A stretch of 64,000 bases of DNA, from the NCBI GenBank assembly GCA_034440575.1, contig JAOTOL010001644.1, forward strand, positions 3,800,001 through 3,864,000. The letters run 5' to 3'. This DNA comes from Imbricaverruca yamaguchii (taxonomy: Eukaryota; Arthropoda; Thecostraca; Neoverrucidae). The notes beneath the pieces are model-generated. The model had not been told where the DNA came from and searched no databases. It saw nothing but the letters and a program-made list of their open reading frames with translations. Below are positions 44,994 through 58,096 of the stretch, piece after piece. Position 1 is the first letter of the stretch, and each line of letters opens with the position of its first letter. The position numbers were made by a program, and so were the translations under genes.

Positions 44994-46399
44994 TTAACAC
45001 GCGCCCTGGAGGGCCTCTGAAAATAACGCGCACTGGAGGCGGCGGGTTGCGCCCCCTAAGATCTCAGCTCATATGACGGCTAGATCAACGAATTTCGCAG
45101 GGTGGATGGGCACGATAGTGAACTCTATTGTGTGTAAAGTTCATGACCTTAGGTCAACATCTTCAAGGTCAAATGAGGTCAAAATAGCGAAGTTTTCTGG
45201 TTTTGCGTGGCTTGGCTTGTCATTGTCATGGATCGCTGTGATTGTGTTTAAATGCTCCAAAATTTGCATTAATGATGTTTTCGACATTACTAATGATGCA
45301 ATACAGATGTCAGATCCGCCATTTGACCTCAGGTCACCTATATAGGAGCACTTTATTAGGTTATAACCTACTCCAGTTACCGGAACCGGGCTCCCAACAC
45401 GACTGCTCCGTTGGGCGGCTCGGCACAATCACAGCGAATAATAACTAAGATAACTGGGCACAATCGGCTTCGCAAAGAAAAGAGTGAAATGCATGAATAA
45501 AATATGGAAACGCTCAGGCACACAATGACAAACAGTAGATTTATGGATGTGTAGGGAGTAACATGTAAAGTGACATCAATCGCATGACAGTCATTTGCAT
45601 TTATGACACATTCCAGTTGACCAAGTTTGGTTCCATTATCCTCTCATGAACTTGACCTGACTTGACCTCGGCGACCTAACACGACATTTAAATTATATAG
45701 CATAACAATATGCATCAAACAAGTTGCTAGTGTTGTCAAGAACACTTCCCTATTGCCAATATACGGGAAGCGCATCAGCGCTGATGTTCGTGGTCTGGCG
45801 CTGCGAATTATTTTTAATTTAACGGCCCCTAACTTGAAAACGTCTCGGCCGATTTCCATTTGTCTTGTTTTAAACAATGCGCCGGTCATTTCAAAGCAGT
45901 TATGCAAAACATTTGGCGTATATCTGCCGGTACAATATGGAGTTATGTACGAAAAATCGGAAGGATTGGTGGATTTCGCCATCCTCCTCCAGGGCGTGTG
46001 TTAACCTGTCATGAACTTGACCTGACTTGACCTCGGTGACTTGACATGGCTCTGGAACAATGTAGCATGACAATGCATATCAAACAAGTCGCTAGTTTTG
46101 CCAAGAACACTTTCTTTTTGCTAATATACGTGAAGCGCATCGGCGCCGATATTTGTGATCTGGCGTATTTTTGCATTTTTATTTTATTTTAGCATACATT
46201 TTTATTTTTATTTTAGCGACCCCTAACTCGAAAAATATTCGGTCGATTTTCATTTTTCTTACTTTAAACAACGCACCGGTCATTTATTGGAAGGTACACA
46301 CACAATGGCGTATATCGGCCGGTAAAATCTGGAGTTATCTACGAAAAACAGGAGGGGTGGGCGGATTTCACTCCCCCCCCCCTCCAGGGCGCGTGTTAA
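44994..46399. mobile_element. TTAA-flanked terminal-inverted-repeat element cluster
   Basis: The left end reads TTAA|CACGCGCCCTGGAGGG (44994-45013). The right end is its mirror image, CCCTCCAGGGCGCGTG|TTAA (46380-46399). A third copy of the right end, CCTCCAGGGCGTGTG|TTAA, lies at 45986-46004. The segments ending at 46004 and 46399 are diverged duplicates of about 370 bp that start GAACTTGACCTGACTTGACC (about 45651 and 46012). TTAA flanks are the target site of piggyBac-type transposons, but no transposase is visible; 44539-45033 (minus) is open and unrecognised. Confidence 0.5.
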
Positions 46400-47893
46400 G
46401 TCGTAATCTGGTGTCCGCTGAGTTATCAAAGTATGCGGTGGCGGACTTAATGGCCACGTATCCTAGAAGTGACCACTGTGGTGGAACAGAACACGCATAC
46501 AGTAACCACGGTGTACCTGTAAATTACATGTGGCAGCCGCCAATGTCCGTTATGTTTGCGACAGCAGCAGTGTGCGCTTCAGCCCTTTAAAACTGAGTGA
46601 ACAGTGCTCGCATCTGTGCCGTCCACTCGTGACTGCGAGGCATCTTTTTCCGGGTATGCAGCGTAGAAACTCGGAGAGGTTCGGATGATTCCATTTGATC
46701 CAATGCGCCTCCCGAATATCACGCTTCGCAAACATGAAAAGCTTTTATCTAGCACATCTTGGACGCAATAAATAAGAAGCACTTTCTGAAAATGAATGAA
46801 TATGCAAACAAGAGAGTGCCTTGGCTGAAATTCAGCGCGTCGGATTCGTTCCAAAGATCGGATTCGTTCCAATGGTAGGACGAAGGCACTATTTAGAGAT
46901 TAAGTATGGCCCAGACCATGCTGACGAGCCCACATGCCACTGAAATTAGAAATTACACTGACGTGAGTTTTGGGATTCCACAAAGACTCGTTGCATGTAT
47001 TTAATGCTGCCCATAAGGTACCAAATTGGCGATATGTGCCCTGACAATTTTCGAGCGCATTTTAGATGTCAATGCAAATCAGCGGAGTAGGGTTTAAATG
47101 ATGCGTAAGCCCATCGGACAGTCGTGTCACGCCTCATTGTGCATCATAAGTTCACTTTATCATCTGCGCAAAGCATCATCTGTCATTGGGTGATCTTTTA
47201 AGCGAATTATTCGTCCTCATTATGGCCAAGCACCTGCATGCTGACAACCATCATCCATATGCATGGACGCCACAAACGCTGGAGTCTCTGCGGTCGGGAA
47301 CCCACTTGAAGTTTCCCTGGCGGTTTTCGGCCCCACTTGGAAAGCTGGTAAGCTTCGGAAAAATACAGAAACTTCCTGAAGTTTTCCAAATTCTGCATCA
47401 CGTGACATCTGAATCGGGTGGATGGACCCTCCTGATGGTCTCGCCACGGGTCTGCCGGGCTGACCTTTATGGCCCGCGGCGTTCCCGCTGAGTGGACCCG
47501 ACCCGCCTGGCTGTCTGACCTGACAATCCTGACTGTCGCCGCGGGTCCGCTGGGCTGACCTGTACCGTGGCTAATGTCACCATGACCCGCGGCGTGTCCG
47601 CCAAGCGGTCCCTGATCTGTCTTTAAAGATCTGCTACATTTAAAATGTCGGCACAGCTATTGCATGGCGTTGTGTATTGCAAAACAGCAAACATTATATT
47701 CCTTTCCTCCATGCCTGTGCTAGAACTGTCATCATTGCATCACTGGCTGCCAGCTGCTGAATGCAGTGCTGTCTCTCCAGCAATAGCCAGCAATAGCAAT
47801 GACTATAGGGACAGCGGGAACACCAACCTGTAAAGGTCTAAAGCGTGGGACTGGCGTAATACCCATGTTATGACCGCGGAAGATGTCGCCTGA
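46400..47893. other. Anonymous region
   Basis: Short open frames at 46579-46872 (minus) and 47186-47491 (plus) are not recognisable. The second (RSGTHLKFPWRF area) has mixed composition and might be an old coding relic. No gene called. Confidence 0.35.
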
Positions 47894-49261
47894 CGAGGGT
47901 TAAGCAGTGGGCCGTTGTTACCGAATAATTTGCTTTCCTGATTCTGAGAATATGGCTACAGCTGGTATGGTGGAGCAATCCGTTGTGCGGCCTACCGTGT
48001 AATTTTACTCTCTAATACTACTCTAATTTTACTCTCTACTTACTCTAATTATACGCCGCGGAGGTGAGAGCATTATCTGCTCCTGTCCGCCGTTGGACTG
48101 GAGCATTGGGGCATGTGAAGAGCAGAAGCCGAGGCTTCGAGCAACTGAACTGATAATTTTTACTCAAAGATGAAAATAACGAATGTTGGGGCTCCAGAAG
48201 CAAAGTTTCCGAAATCAGAGGTTTTTGCCGTTAAGTGCACGGGGGAGACCGGGAACAGGGACAGGAGAGAGTCACATTATTGCCTACACCTGGTCGGATT
48301 CCAGGTGGGATTCTTGGAAACTGAAGTTGGTAATGTCATTGTTCGTATGCCCTCACACAGTGCCATGAATTAGCCTCCGATGAGACATTCTTTCTAGCAT
48401 GTACAGATTGAGCCCCATATAATTAAAATATCCGTGCAAATCAAAGTGGCTGGTACAATGTTGGTGTTGAAATAAGAGACAGGCGGGAAAGAGTAAGAGA
48501 CAGGCATGAAATTCATCAGTTTGCAAATGAGTCTGCGGTTCTCTCCGAGCCGTTACCCTTCATCACATTATATTTGGATAGGAAGACAATGCTTCTTGTT
48601 CTTACGTAAGCAAATGGTCTGACTCTTGTGATTCATGACTCTTGTGATGAGGAGCTATATTTCTTTTTCCTACAACGTGGGAATGATTGAGGTAGCTCTG
48701 CACAGGTGACAACGCTACGAGCCACATTTTATTGTTTATTAAGTAGGCTATCTATTTGCTATTTGGCCCCCGGCTTCGTCCTCCATTTGTATCACCGGTG
48801 CGAACTGCCTGGACTGTTGCCAGCTACCAAAAACTGCCTTGACTGTTGCCAGCGACCGAGAACTGCCTGGACTGTTGCCAGCTACCAAAAACTGCCTTGA
48901 CTGTTGCCAGCGACCGAGAACTGCCTTGGCTGTTGCCAGCGACCGAGAACTGCCTTGGCTGTTGCCAGCGACCGAGAACTGCCTGCTGCCAGCGACCTAA
49001 ATTATGTTGAGCGACCGAGGTAGGCCGCACCGAAACACCTGGACTTTGCTCCACCGAGTACTGCCTTGACTGTTGCCAGCGACCGAGAACTGCCTTGGCT
49101 GTTGCCCGCGCCCCAAAAATACCCTTGGCTTTCCCCCCCCCCCAAAAATTTCTTACCCTTTACCCCCCAAAAAAAAATTTTTCTTTTTTCCAGCTGTAGC
49201 CATATTCTCAGTACCTGGAAAGCAAATTATTCGGCAACAACGGCTCACTGCTTAACCCTCG
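47894..49261. mobile_element. Candidate non-autonomous element with 72-bp inverted terminal repeats
   Basis: Positions 47894-47965 and 49190-49261 are near-perfect inverted copies (CGAGGGTTAAGCAGTGGGCC... versus ...CACTGCTTAACCCTCG), about 1.37 kb apart. The interior has no transposase. A 30-bp minisatellite lies just inside the right end. It may equally be an inverted segmental duplication. Confidence 0.5.
48805..49115 (+). repeat. 30-bp minisatellite inside the inverted-repeat element
   Basis: About eight or nine units of GACTGTTGCCAGCGACCGAG plus AACTGCCTTG. A C-rich then A-rich run follows (49125-49185). Confidence 0.9.
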
Positions 49262-49978
49262 TTCGATCGAAGAGCGGAGGGGCGGAAATCCGCCCATCCC
49301 ACCATCAGCGCAAAGGACCATCCGAGACCTCCTCGCTCGCCGGTTAACGTTGCTTTTGAGAGAGCATAATGTTTTATCGTCAGCGTTACGAACCTGGTTA
49401 CTATGGTGGCTATGTAAGTAGGCATGTTTCCGGTGTGAAATTGCCGAGCGTTTATGTGGCGTTTTAATGTTGACAAACGTGGACAATTATCCCTGTTGGA
49501 TCCGATTTCATTTGTGGATGACCACTAAGATGTCCAGGTAAGGATTCAGGATTTGAACATGAACCGAAACGCACCGTCACGTGACAGGTGATTTTTGATC
49601 ATTTCTGTACCGCTCAGTACGACAGCAGCATTTTGTTCTCTAAAATAACTGGGCCTCCTTCACACCCACACCCACCTCTTCCCCGTACCTACGATAGCTA
49701 CTCCTTAGTATATCAGACAGAGGAAGTTGTCATCATGTATAGTGTTTTGTTGTGCAATGACAGGGGATTGACGTATTTAACTTATCTATGAGGACATGCA
49801 ATATCGGAAGATGGCAGCGTGAAATTTTGCATGCTCACGTCGGCGCCTTTTTTTAAATTCAATCATCTTTACGGGATGCACATTTGGGCCAATATATGAT
49901 CCATGAGCGAATAATCATCTCCGGCCAGCAGGTATGCACTTGGAGAGCCGTTACCTGCCATTCGAACGCGGGTGGCCA
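49262..49978. other. Anonymous spacer
   Basis: No recognised gene or repeat family. Confidence 0.35.
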
Positions 49979-49997
49979 AGTCAGTCGCATGTACTGA

Positions 49998-50345
49998 TAG
50001 TAGTCCTTGTCGCCTGGTCCCGGTGCCGATAGTAGTCCTTGTCGACGGGTCCCGGTGCCGATAGTAGTCCTTGTCGCCGGGTCCCGGTGCCGATAGTAGT
50101 CCTTGTCGCCGGGCCCCGTGCTGGCAGCAGTCCTTGTCGCTGAGTCCCGGTGCTGGTGGCAGTCCTTGTCGACGGGTCCCGGTGCCGATAGTAGTCCTTG
50201 TCGCCGGGTCCCGGTGCCGATAGTAGTCCTTGTCGCCGGGCCCCGTGCTGGCAGCAGTCCTTGTCGCCGGGCCCGGTACCGACAGCAGTCCTTGTTGCCG
50301 GGCCCCTGCGTCGGCAACAGTCCTTGTCGCCGGGTCCCGGTGTCG
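49998..50345 (+). repeat. 32-bp minisatellite
   Basis: About 11 copies of GTCCTTGTCGCCGGGTCCCG plus GTGCCGATAGTA, with variants GGCAGCA and GGCAACA in place of CGATAGTA. Confidence 0.95.
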
Positions 50346-50424
50346 GCAACAGTCGTCGTCTTTCAAAGCCGCGTCAGCCGCTCGCACCCGGCCCCAGCCC
50401 GGTCCGGCCCGCTCCCGATATCAG

Positions 50425-50552
50425 CTGAGCGCGCGGCGGACTCAGCCGTTAGTGTTGTGGCGTGGCCCGCGACACATGCGCACCAGAGAGCAATCGATCA
50501 GCGTCTGCTCGCCGCCATCGACCACGCGCTGGTGCCGGCACCGGGACCACAG
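50425..50552. other. Exon-like island between two arrays, strand uncertain
   Basis: On the plus strand, acceptor CCCGATATCAG (to 50424) and donor CACAG|GTATAC (50553) would frame a 128-bp exon ending RLLAAIDHALVPAPGPQ. On the minus strand, acceptor GTGCCGGCACCAG would open a terminal exon VVDGGEQTLIDCSLVRMCRG ending in TGA near 50442. Both read well and I recognise neither, so the coding strand is undecided. The 54-bp array starts at the plus-strand donor. Confidence 0.3.
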
Positions 50553-51735
50553 GTATACGGGCCGACCAGGTGGTGGTCGGACAGCCGACCGGTGCCGGGA
50601 CCACAGGTATACCGGCCGACCAGGTGGTGGTCGGACAGCCGACCGGTGCCGGGACCACAGGTATAGCGGCCGACCAGGTGGTGGTCGGACAGCCGACCGG
50701 TGCCGGGACCACAGGTATAGCGGCCGACCAGGTGGTAGTCGGACGGCCGACCGGTGCCGGGACCACAGGTATAGCGGCCGACCAGGTGGTAGTCGGACGG
50801 CCGACCGGTGCCGGGACCACAGGTATACCGGCCGACCAGGTGGTGGTCGGACAGCCGACCGGTGTCGGGACCACAGGTATAGCGGCCGACCAGGTGGTGG
50901 TCGGACAGCCGACCGGTGCCGGGACCACAGGTATACCGGCCGACCAGGTGGTGGTCGGAGGCCGAGGTGGGGACACGGCCGACAGGTGGTGGTCGGACGG
51001 CCGACCGGTGCCGGGACCACAGGTATACCGGCCGACCAGGTGGTGGTCGGACGGCCGACCGGTGTCGGGACCACAGGTATACCGGCCGACCAGGTGGTAG
51101 TCGGACGGCCGACCGGTGCCGGGACCACAGGTATACCGGCCGACCAGGTGGTGGTCGGACGGCCGACCGGTGTCGGGACCACAGGTATACGCGACCAGGT
51201 GGTGGTCGGACGGCCGACCGGTGTCGGGACCACAGGTATACCGGCCGACCAGTGGTGTCGGACGGCCGACCGGTGCCGGGACCACAGGTATACCGGCCGA
51301 CCAGGTGGTAGTCGGACGGCCGACCGGTGCCGGGACCACAGGTATAGCGGCCGACCAGGTGGTAGTCGGACAGCCGACCGGTGCCGGGACCACAGGTATA
51401 CCGACCGACCAGGTGGTAGTCGGACGGCCGACCGGTGCCGGGACCACAGGTATAGTGGCCGACCAGGTGGTAGTCGGACAGCCGACCGGTGCCGGGACCA
51501 CAGGTATAGCGGCCGACCAGGTGGTGGTCGGACAGCCGACCGGTGCCGGGACCACAGGTATAGCGGCCGACCAGGTGGTAGTCGGACAGCCGACCGGTGC
51601 CGGGACCACAGGTATACCGACCGACCAGGTGGTAGTCGGACGGCCGACCGGTGCCGGGACCACAGGTATAGTGGCCGACCAGGTGGTAGTCGGACGGCCG
51701 GCCGGTGCCGGGACCACAGGTGGTGGTCGGATAGC
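50540..51735 (+). repeat. 54-bp minisatellite, about 22 copies
   Basis: The unit ACCACAGGTATACCGGCCGA plus CCAGGTGGTGGTCGGACAGCCGACCGGTGCCGGG is 54 bp (18 codons), so frames of over 400 codons run through it on both strands. These are artefacts. The copies are highly similar, and a few carry short internal deletions (51185, 51250). Confidence 0.96.
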
Positions 51736-51799
51736 CGACACTGGTGTCCATCCTGAACAGAAATGTGCAGTATGCGCAATGAGAACATGAGCCGAATGA

Positions 51800-51945
51800 C
51801 TGTCGCGAGATGACCGCAGCGATATTCCTTGGTGTCCGAGCGAGGTGACCGCTGCGAAATGCCCTAGTGCCCAGGCGAGATGACCGTCGCGAGATGCCCT
51901 AGTGTGCGTGTGAGATGACCGCCGCGAGATGCCTAATGTCCACGC
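51800..51945 (+). repeat. Short degenerate GAGATGACCGCCGCGAGATG repeat
   Basis: Four units of about 33-39 bp following the 54-bp array. Confidence 0.75.
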
Positions 51946-52214
51946 CGACCAAACAGAGCCACTGCCTATCTTCTGAACCCAGCCCCGATGGGAGAATTCC
52001 AATTAAGCCGCGCAAATAATATCAAGCCTGAACATGGCAGCAATGCTGCACGCGGCCATCCCGCTGCTACCGTGCTGACCGTACGGGGTCAGTTGCCAGC
52101 CACCCCACCCATCTTGACCGAAATGTGCGCTCCTGCAGGAGCTCAGTGCTGTCTTGACAGGAGAGGGGGATGCCGATGCCCACCAGCGTTCAGCTAAATG
52201 ACTATCGGGGCGAT

Positions 52215-52430
52215 GACAACACCATATCCTGCGGTTAATGGTTAGGCACGTGACTAGTGGGGGACTACTAGTCTAAGGGTACTTTGCCCGTCTCACAATC
52301 GAATGATTGTGGGCTTGAGTCTCACCTGTCGCTACTTTTCGCCCCCGGGCAAATGGCGTGAGAGATTGGCGACGCCATATGAATCAACGGTCGACGTGTC
52401 GTAAAACCAATAACCACCACCACCACGTGA
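52215..52430 (+). mobile_element. Probable tRNA-derived SINE
   Basis: The head has GGTTAGGCACG (A-box-like) and GTGGGCTTGAGTCTCACC (B-box/T-arm-like). A body follows, with ACGTGTCGTAAAACCAATAA then a CCACCACCA tail. The combination suggests a SINE rather than a tRNA gene. Confidence 0.55.
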
Positions 52431-53070
52431 CCAGTGAGGTGGAGCACTGATGTGCCGGGAGACGTGACGTGTGCAGATGTGTTGCCGGTGGTGACGCTGA
52501 TGACGGCCGCCCTGTCGGCCCTCGTCGGACTGAGTGATGGGATGTGACGCAGCCGCGGAGATCGCTGGAAAACCAGCCGAACCTGTGCGATCGGGAACGC
52601 CGAACATCCCAACAGGATACGGGTTGGCAGGGAACTCAATGGGTATTGGACAAGTCAACGGAGATACTGCGTTCAATGCGAGATGAGCGCTCTCGGTGTC
52701 TGTAGAAGTGGAGACGGCACACAATGAGCGGCTGTCCAGCGTGTGATCACTCACAGTAGCGGTCACTCCGCAATCACTTTTATATCTTGGGGAATGACTA
52801 AGTGTCGCTGAAGTACGGTAGTTTTTTTAAAACTATAACATGGTCAACAAACCGGCTTTTAACGGTTTGCCAAAAGAGAGAATGACTTAGGAGTACGACC
52901 CTCCCAGACGCGTGACGACAGGGATACGTGTCATGGCGACCAGGTGGTCAGTAGTGGGGAGGGTATTTATATCCCTGACTGAATGGCCGGCCGTGTCTCG
53001 CGGCTCCGGGGCACGCGTCTCGCCCTGCGCTTGGTCAATGCCACCCGTAGCCGACAAATAGCCGGGCACA

Positions 53071-53100
53071 GTACCGTGTGCACAGGAGTACACACGGTAC
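53071..53100. repeat. 10-bp inverted repeat
   Basis: GTACCGTGTG (53071-53080) and CACACGGTAC (53091-53100) with a 10-base spacer; a perfect small hairpin in unannotated DNA. Confidence 0.8.
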
Positions 53101-53169
53101 AATCGACTCATTCCCGACATGACAAGTGATAATTCCCGCATTATTGTTGGTTCGGCTCAGTAGCGAATG

Positions 53170-53700
53170 ACCATGTATTAGGAGGGAATATTAATGCACC
53201 CGGCTAATTCGATCGCCAAGCCTAGTGTCGGAGGTGTAGCTGCTCATATGCCAAAAACCAGACAATTGTATGGGCCGGTCAAATCACACCCATTGCTTCC
53301 CATGCTAAAGCCTGTGGGAAGTAGAGCAGTAGGTCAAAACCCGAATCCATGTGTATGTAGCCCAAAACGTTGGCAATGTGTCAGTTCAGAAAGGATAGTT
53401 TCGAGTTCAGCTTGACATGTCGAGTCATTTGAGATATGACATGACCACATTCGCTCAGATCTGAATTTTGGTGAATGCTCCCACCCCCTGTATTGGGTGG
53501 GAATATGAATCTATCCGGCTAACTTGCTCGGCAAGCCAAATGTCGGAGGTGTAACTGCTCGTCTGCCACGAATGAGACAAATCGTAGGGACCGGTCAAAT
53601 CGCACTCACTGCTCCCCATGTTATAGCCTATGGGAAATAAAGCATTACGTCAAAAACTGAATCATATATATGCAGCTAAAAGTAGGGTGTAACTTAGTTT
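53170..53700 (+). repeat. Diverged tandem duplication of about 310 bp
   Basis: Two copies share blocks such as CCGGCTAA, GTCGGAGGTGTA, GGGCCGGTCAAATC and CCCATG-TAAAGCCT, starting near 53180 and 53490. Identity is about 75 to 80 percent by eye. No coding content recognised. Confidence 0.75.
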
Positions 53701-54812
53701 GCAATGTGCAGCTTTGAACTTTGCTGAGTAAGACGATTCGTTTCGATATAGTGCTTGCCTTATTTGGTACATGTGTGGTATTATGTGATGGTAATTTGGT
53801 GATCAGCTTTTGAAGCTAAGCTACTGCATGGACCAAGCATAGGAGCCTACCATTGAGTTCAGCCCATCAAGATGGCTATGCTATATTTTGAGCGTTTTGA
53901 AGGGGCCGCTTGTATGGGCTGAGCGTGGGCTGTCTTGACAGACATCTATTTATGAACCTATTTTTCTGATGGGAGTGAAGGTCCATTTCCTGTGGGTGCT
54001 CAGCCACTGTGGCAACCCAACAGAGGAGAAAGCAGACGACGGGACCCTGCACCTCCGCTCCTAGTAATGTTTATGCAATCAGAAATCCGACTTGGCGTGG
54101 GGGAGCCGGCATGTTCCCTCCCAGCTAAAATACTAGAGGAGGCCCTGATTTCTGGAGTTGGCTCATTCCTTTCATGAGGAACAGAAGCTCGTTCCGTCCA
54201 TGCAAGGTGTCTAAAAGGATTTTTTAATGTAAAAAACACATCGTCGATATCTCTCGTTGTACACATGACATGTGTCCCAATATTTTGAGACAAAAAATGC
54301 TGCTTCGTGTAATTTCCTTTACTAGACAGCTTGGGGAAGCAGTTGCCTTTTCCTCATGCGTATATTCACCAGGTCTTGCATGCTGTGCTTAATTTATATA
54401 CGCATATATATATATATGCATATATGTATATATACACTTTAATACATGCTGAATGTTCCAATGATATTTCGACTTTTAGCCGTTTTTCCTTGTAACCTGG
54501 TCACGAAATAGATTTGGAAAGCTACACCACAGTTGGCGAAAAGTAATTTGTCTTATCCAGGATGGACGGTATCGTGCACAATGCTTAGGTCATAAAATGC
54601 GTCATTATAGCTGACAATTGATGCATACCACCCGATCACAGCCCAGCCATGGTGTTCACCTCAATCAGCCATATCACACATGATTACAGTATATAAAATC
54701 AATTTCAAACTTGTGTAGTCGTCCGCACACTTGTCTAATGCCCCAGAGGAGAGCTGTTTGAAGGATGTCATATCTGTCACCATGGTCGGAATGAAGGCTT
54801 AGGCGCTGGCCA
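53701..54812. other. Intergenic DNA downstream of TTLL1
   Basis: Contains a short TA-rich run (54400-54435) and probably the TTLL1 3' UTR. I see no other gene. Confidence 0.45.
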
Positions 54813-56162
<1,350 letters not shown>

Positions 56163-56269
56163 TCATATTATAGTCTCCTCCATCGCGTCGATATTCAGCC
56201 AAATAGCATGCTACTGAAGACCCATTATGATATAACTGAGCGTGATATCCTTGGGATAGGGAACACCTG

Positions 56270-56570
56270 GGTGTGCTACCCTGATGACCCTGGTAATGAC
56301 CCTGGGGACGCCTTGAGATACAACTAAGCCTGGTGTCATCTGAAATTGGCAGACCTGGAGATATTACCACACATGGTTACCCTAGGGATACCCGAAGATA
56401 CAACGGAGCATGATTTCACCTGGAGAGGGAAACCCTGGATATACTACCATACATGGTGACCATGGGAATACCTGGAGATGCAAGTAAGCCTGGTGTCACC
56501 TGGAGAGAGAAAATCTGGAGACACTATCACACATGGTGACCCTGGGGATACCTGGAGATATAACTACTCG
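56270..56570 (-). repeat. About 80-bp diverged tandem repeat upstream of the TTLL1 exon
   Basis: Three to four units; the landmark CACACATGGTGACCCTGGGG recurs at about 56370, 56451 and 56529. Parts resemble the sequence just upstream of the TTLL1 acceptor (ATATATCCAGGAGATCCC versus ATATCCAGGGTTTCCC on the gene strand). Confidence 0.75.
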
Positions 56571-57320
56571 GCTGGTATTATTGAATGAACCTCGATATAT
56601 AATTGCGTGCCCATGGTATCGCTTAAGACATGTGACAGGGACTCGCCTAATATGCTACCTGACAGGGGAGGGGTGCCCACCCCCGCCTAGCATGTTACTT
56701 GACAGGGGAGGGGTGCCCACCCCAGGCATGGCTGTGACACTCTAATCGGTGACCACTCTCCATAGTTTTAGCATTACTGGGGAGAGGTGTAGTCTCGTTG
56801 GCTTGGACGGTTATCCGCGCAGTTGCCGGTTGGAGCCCCATCGCTTTCCTCCCAGTAAGAAAATCTTTGCAAGATTCTAACATCTGACTCTTCACTGAAC
56901 ATCTGACATCCGGAGGTGCAATCATGGCGAATGTGACCTGAGTCAAAGCCCCAAACAAGTGAATAATACGACTCCGATAGTATTGCGAGTGGGGGCCAAG
57001 TCCGAGCGGCACTGCTGCTCGAATTGCACCGCTGTAGATACGAATAAAGGTGTATAGGTGACCCCGCCTGACTGTCACGCCATTGAAACCTTAACATTTT
57101 GTCCACGGCCATTTTGCTCTGACATCTAGACTGATCTAATCTCACTCCTCTGTGTTGTACACAATCCGTATGGCATCTTCTCACATCTCGAAATCAAATC
57201 CGAAATCTCTTTGAAATCGTGTTGCACATTACAGTTGTCCACATTACCCGGGGGTGCTGCCACCCAGCGCCAGCGTCATCAGCTTTACCTACCGCACGAT
57301 AGGCAAAGGTGGTGACTGCT

Positions 57321-57537
57321 TTCAGTGATGCAAGCACTTACTCAGGCAGCAGCCGGTAATGCAAGCACTTGCTCAGACAGCACTCAGTAATGCAAACATT
57401 TACCCAGTCAACGTAATGTAAGCACTTACCCAGACAACACTCAGTAGTGCAAGCACTTACCCTGACAGCACTCGGTAATGCAAACACTTACCCAGACGAC
57501 ACTCAGTAATGGAAGCACTTACCCAGACAGCACTGAG
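57321..57537 (-). repeat. 31-bp minisatellite carrying repeated GTAAGT donors
   Basis: About seven units of GTGCTGTCTGGGTAAGTGCT plus TGCATTACTGA on the minus strand. Most contain GGGTAAGTG, a near-consensus 5' splice site. The first copy in transcription order would be the donor of the leader exon ending at 57523. Confidence 0.9.
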
Positions 57538-57915
57538 AGATGCGAGCTATCAGCTCGTACTTGTCTCGTCGTACTTGTCAGAACTCTTGTCTGACTTGAA
57601 TCAGACTGCGGCGCTCATTTCTGCTCATTGACTGGCTTGCGAACCGGATCACGGCATTGAGAGGTGAGGATAACTCCAGCTGGCTGATGGAGTGAGTGCA
57701 GAGACGTGGCGAGCTCAGCACACAGCGGCAGACCCAACAAGCAGCTGGACGCGCCGATCCGCCGAGTTGCTGCAGTGCCACGTTACACATCGACCAAGCG
57801 GCTCCGGTTACCAAGGCAGCGGGGATCAGTCGCTGCTGGGCAGAGGCCGCTGGCAGCATTGTTCCGTTGTTGTTTGCTGCTGCATATCGATCTGGTGGTA
57901 TTTTTTGGGCCACAT
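57523..57915 (-). other. TTLL1: Probable non-coding leader exon of TTLL1
   Basis: GC-rich sequence on the minus strand ends at CTGTCTGG|GTAAGTG (57523/57522). A leader exon is required because the TTLL1 coding exon begins with a 3' splice site five bases before its ATG. The 111-codon open frame here (57578-57913) ends before the donor and has no recognisable domain, so I treat it as UTR. The transcription start is unknown. Confidence 0.45.
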
Positions 57916-58016
57916 TAGTCAGTTAAAATGCATGCATCAAGTAAGTTGAAATTTGTTTGTGAAAATACTAACATGATGTTAAGTATGTATATGTATACAC
58001 CTACGAGGAAATTGTG

Positions 58017-58020
<4 letters not shown>

Positions 58021-58090
<70 letters not shown>
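58021..58090 (+). repeat. (CA)n(TA)n compound microsatellite
   Basis: About 20 CA units followed by about 14 TA units. Confidence 0.97.

Positions 58091-58096
<6 letters not shown>

Noticed and set aside
44539..45033. 164-codon minus-strand frame
   Set aside because: No recognisable domain; it overlaps the left terminus of the TTAA element cluster. Not called as a gene without transcript support.
47890..47920. Second hammerhead core (CTGACGA)
   Set aside because: No GAAA follows at the required distance and no stem II can form.
50230..52002. Open frames of 417-517 codons on both strands
   Set aside because: They run through a 54-bp array whose length is a multiple of three. Every frame is open and the peptides are the same unit repeated.
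57578..57913. 111-codon minus-strand frame as a TTLL1 N-terminus or separate gene
   Set aside because: It stops before the donor, and TTLL1 already has its conserved N-terminus in the coding exon.
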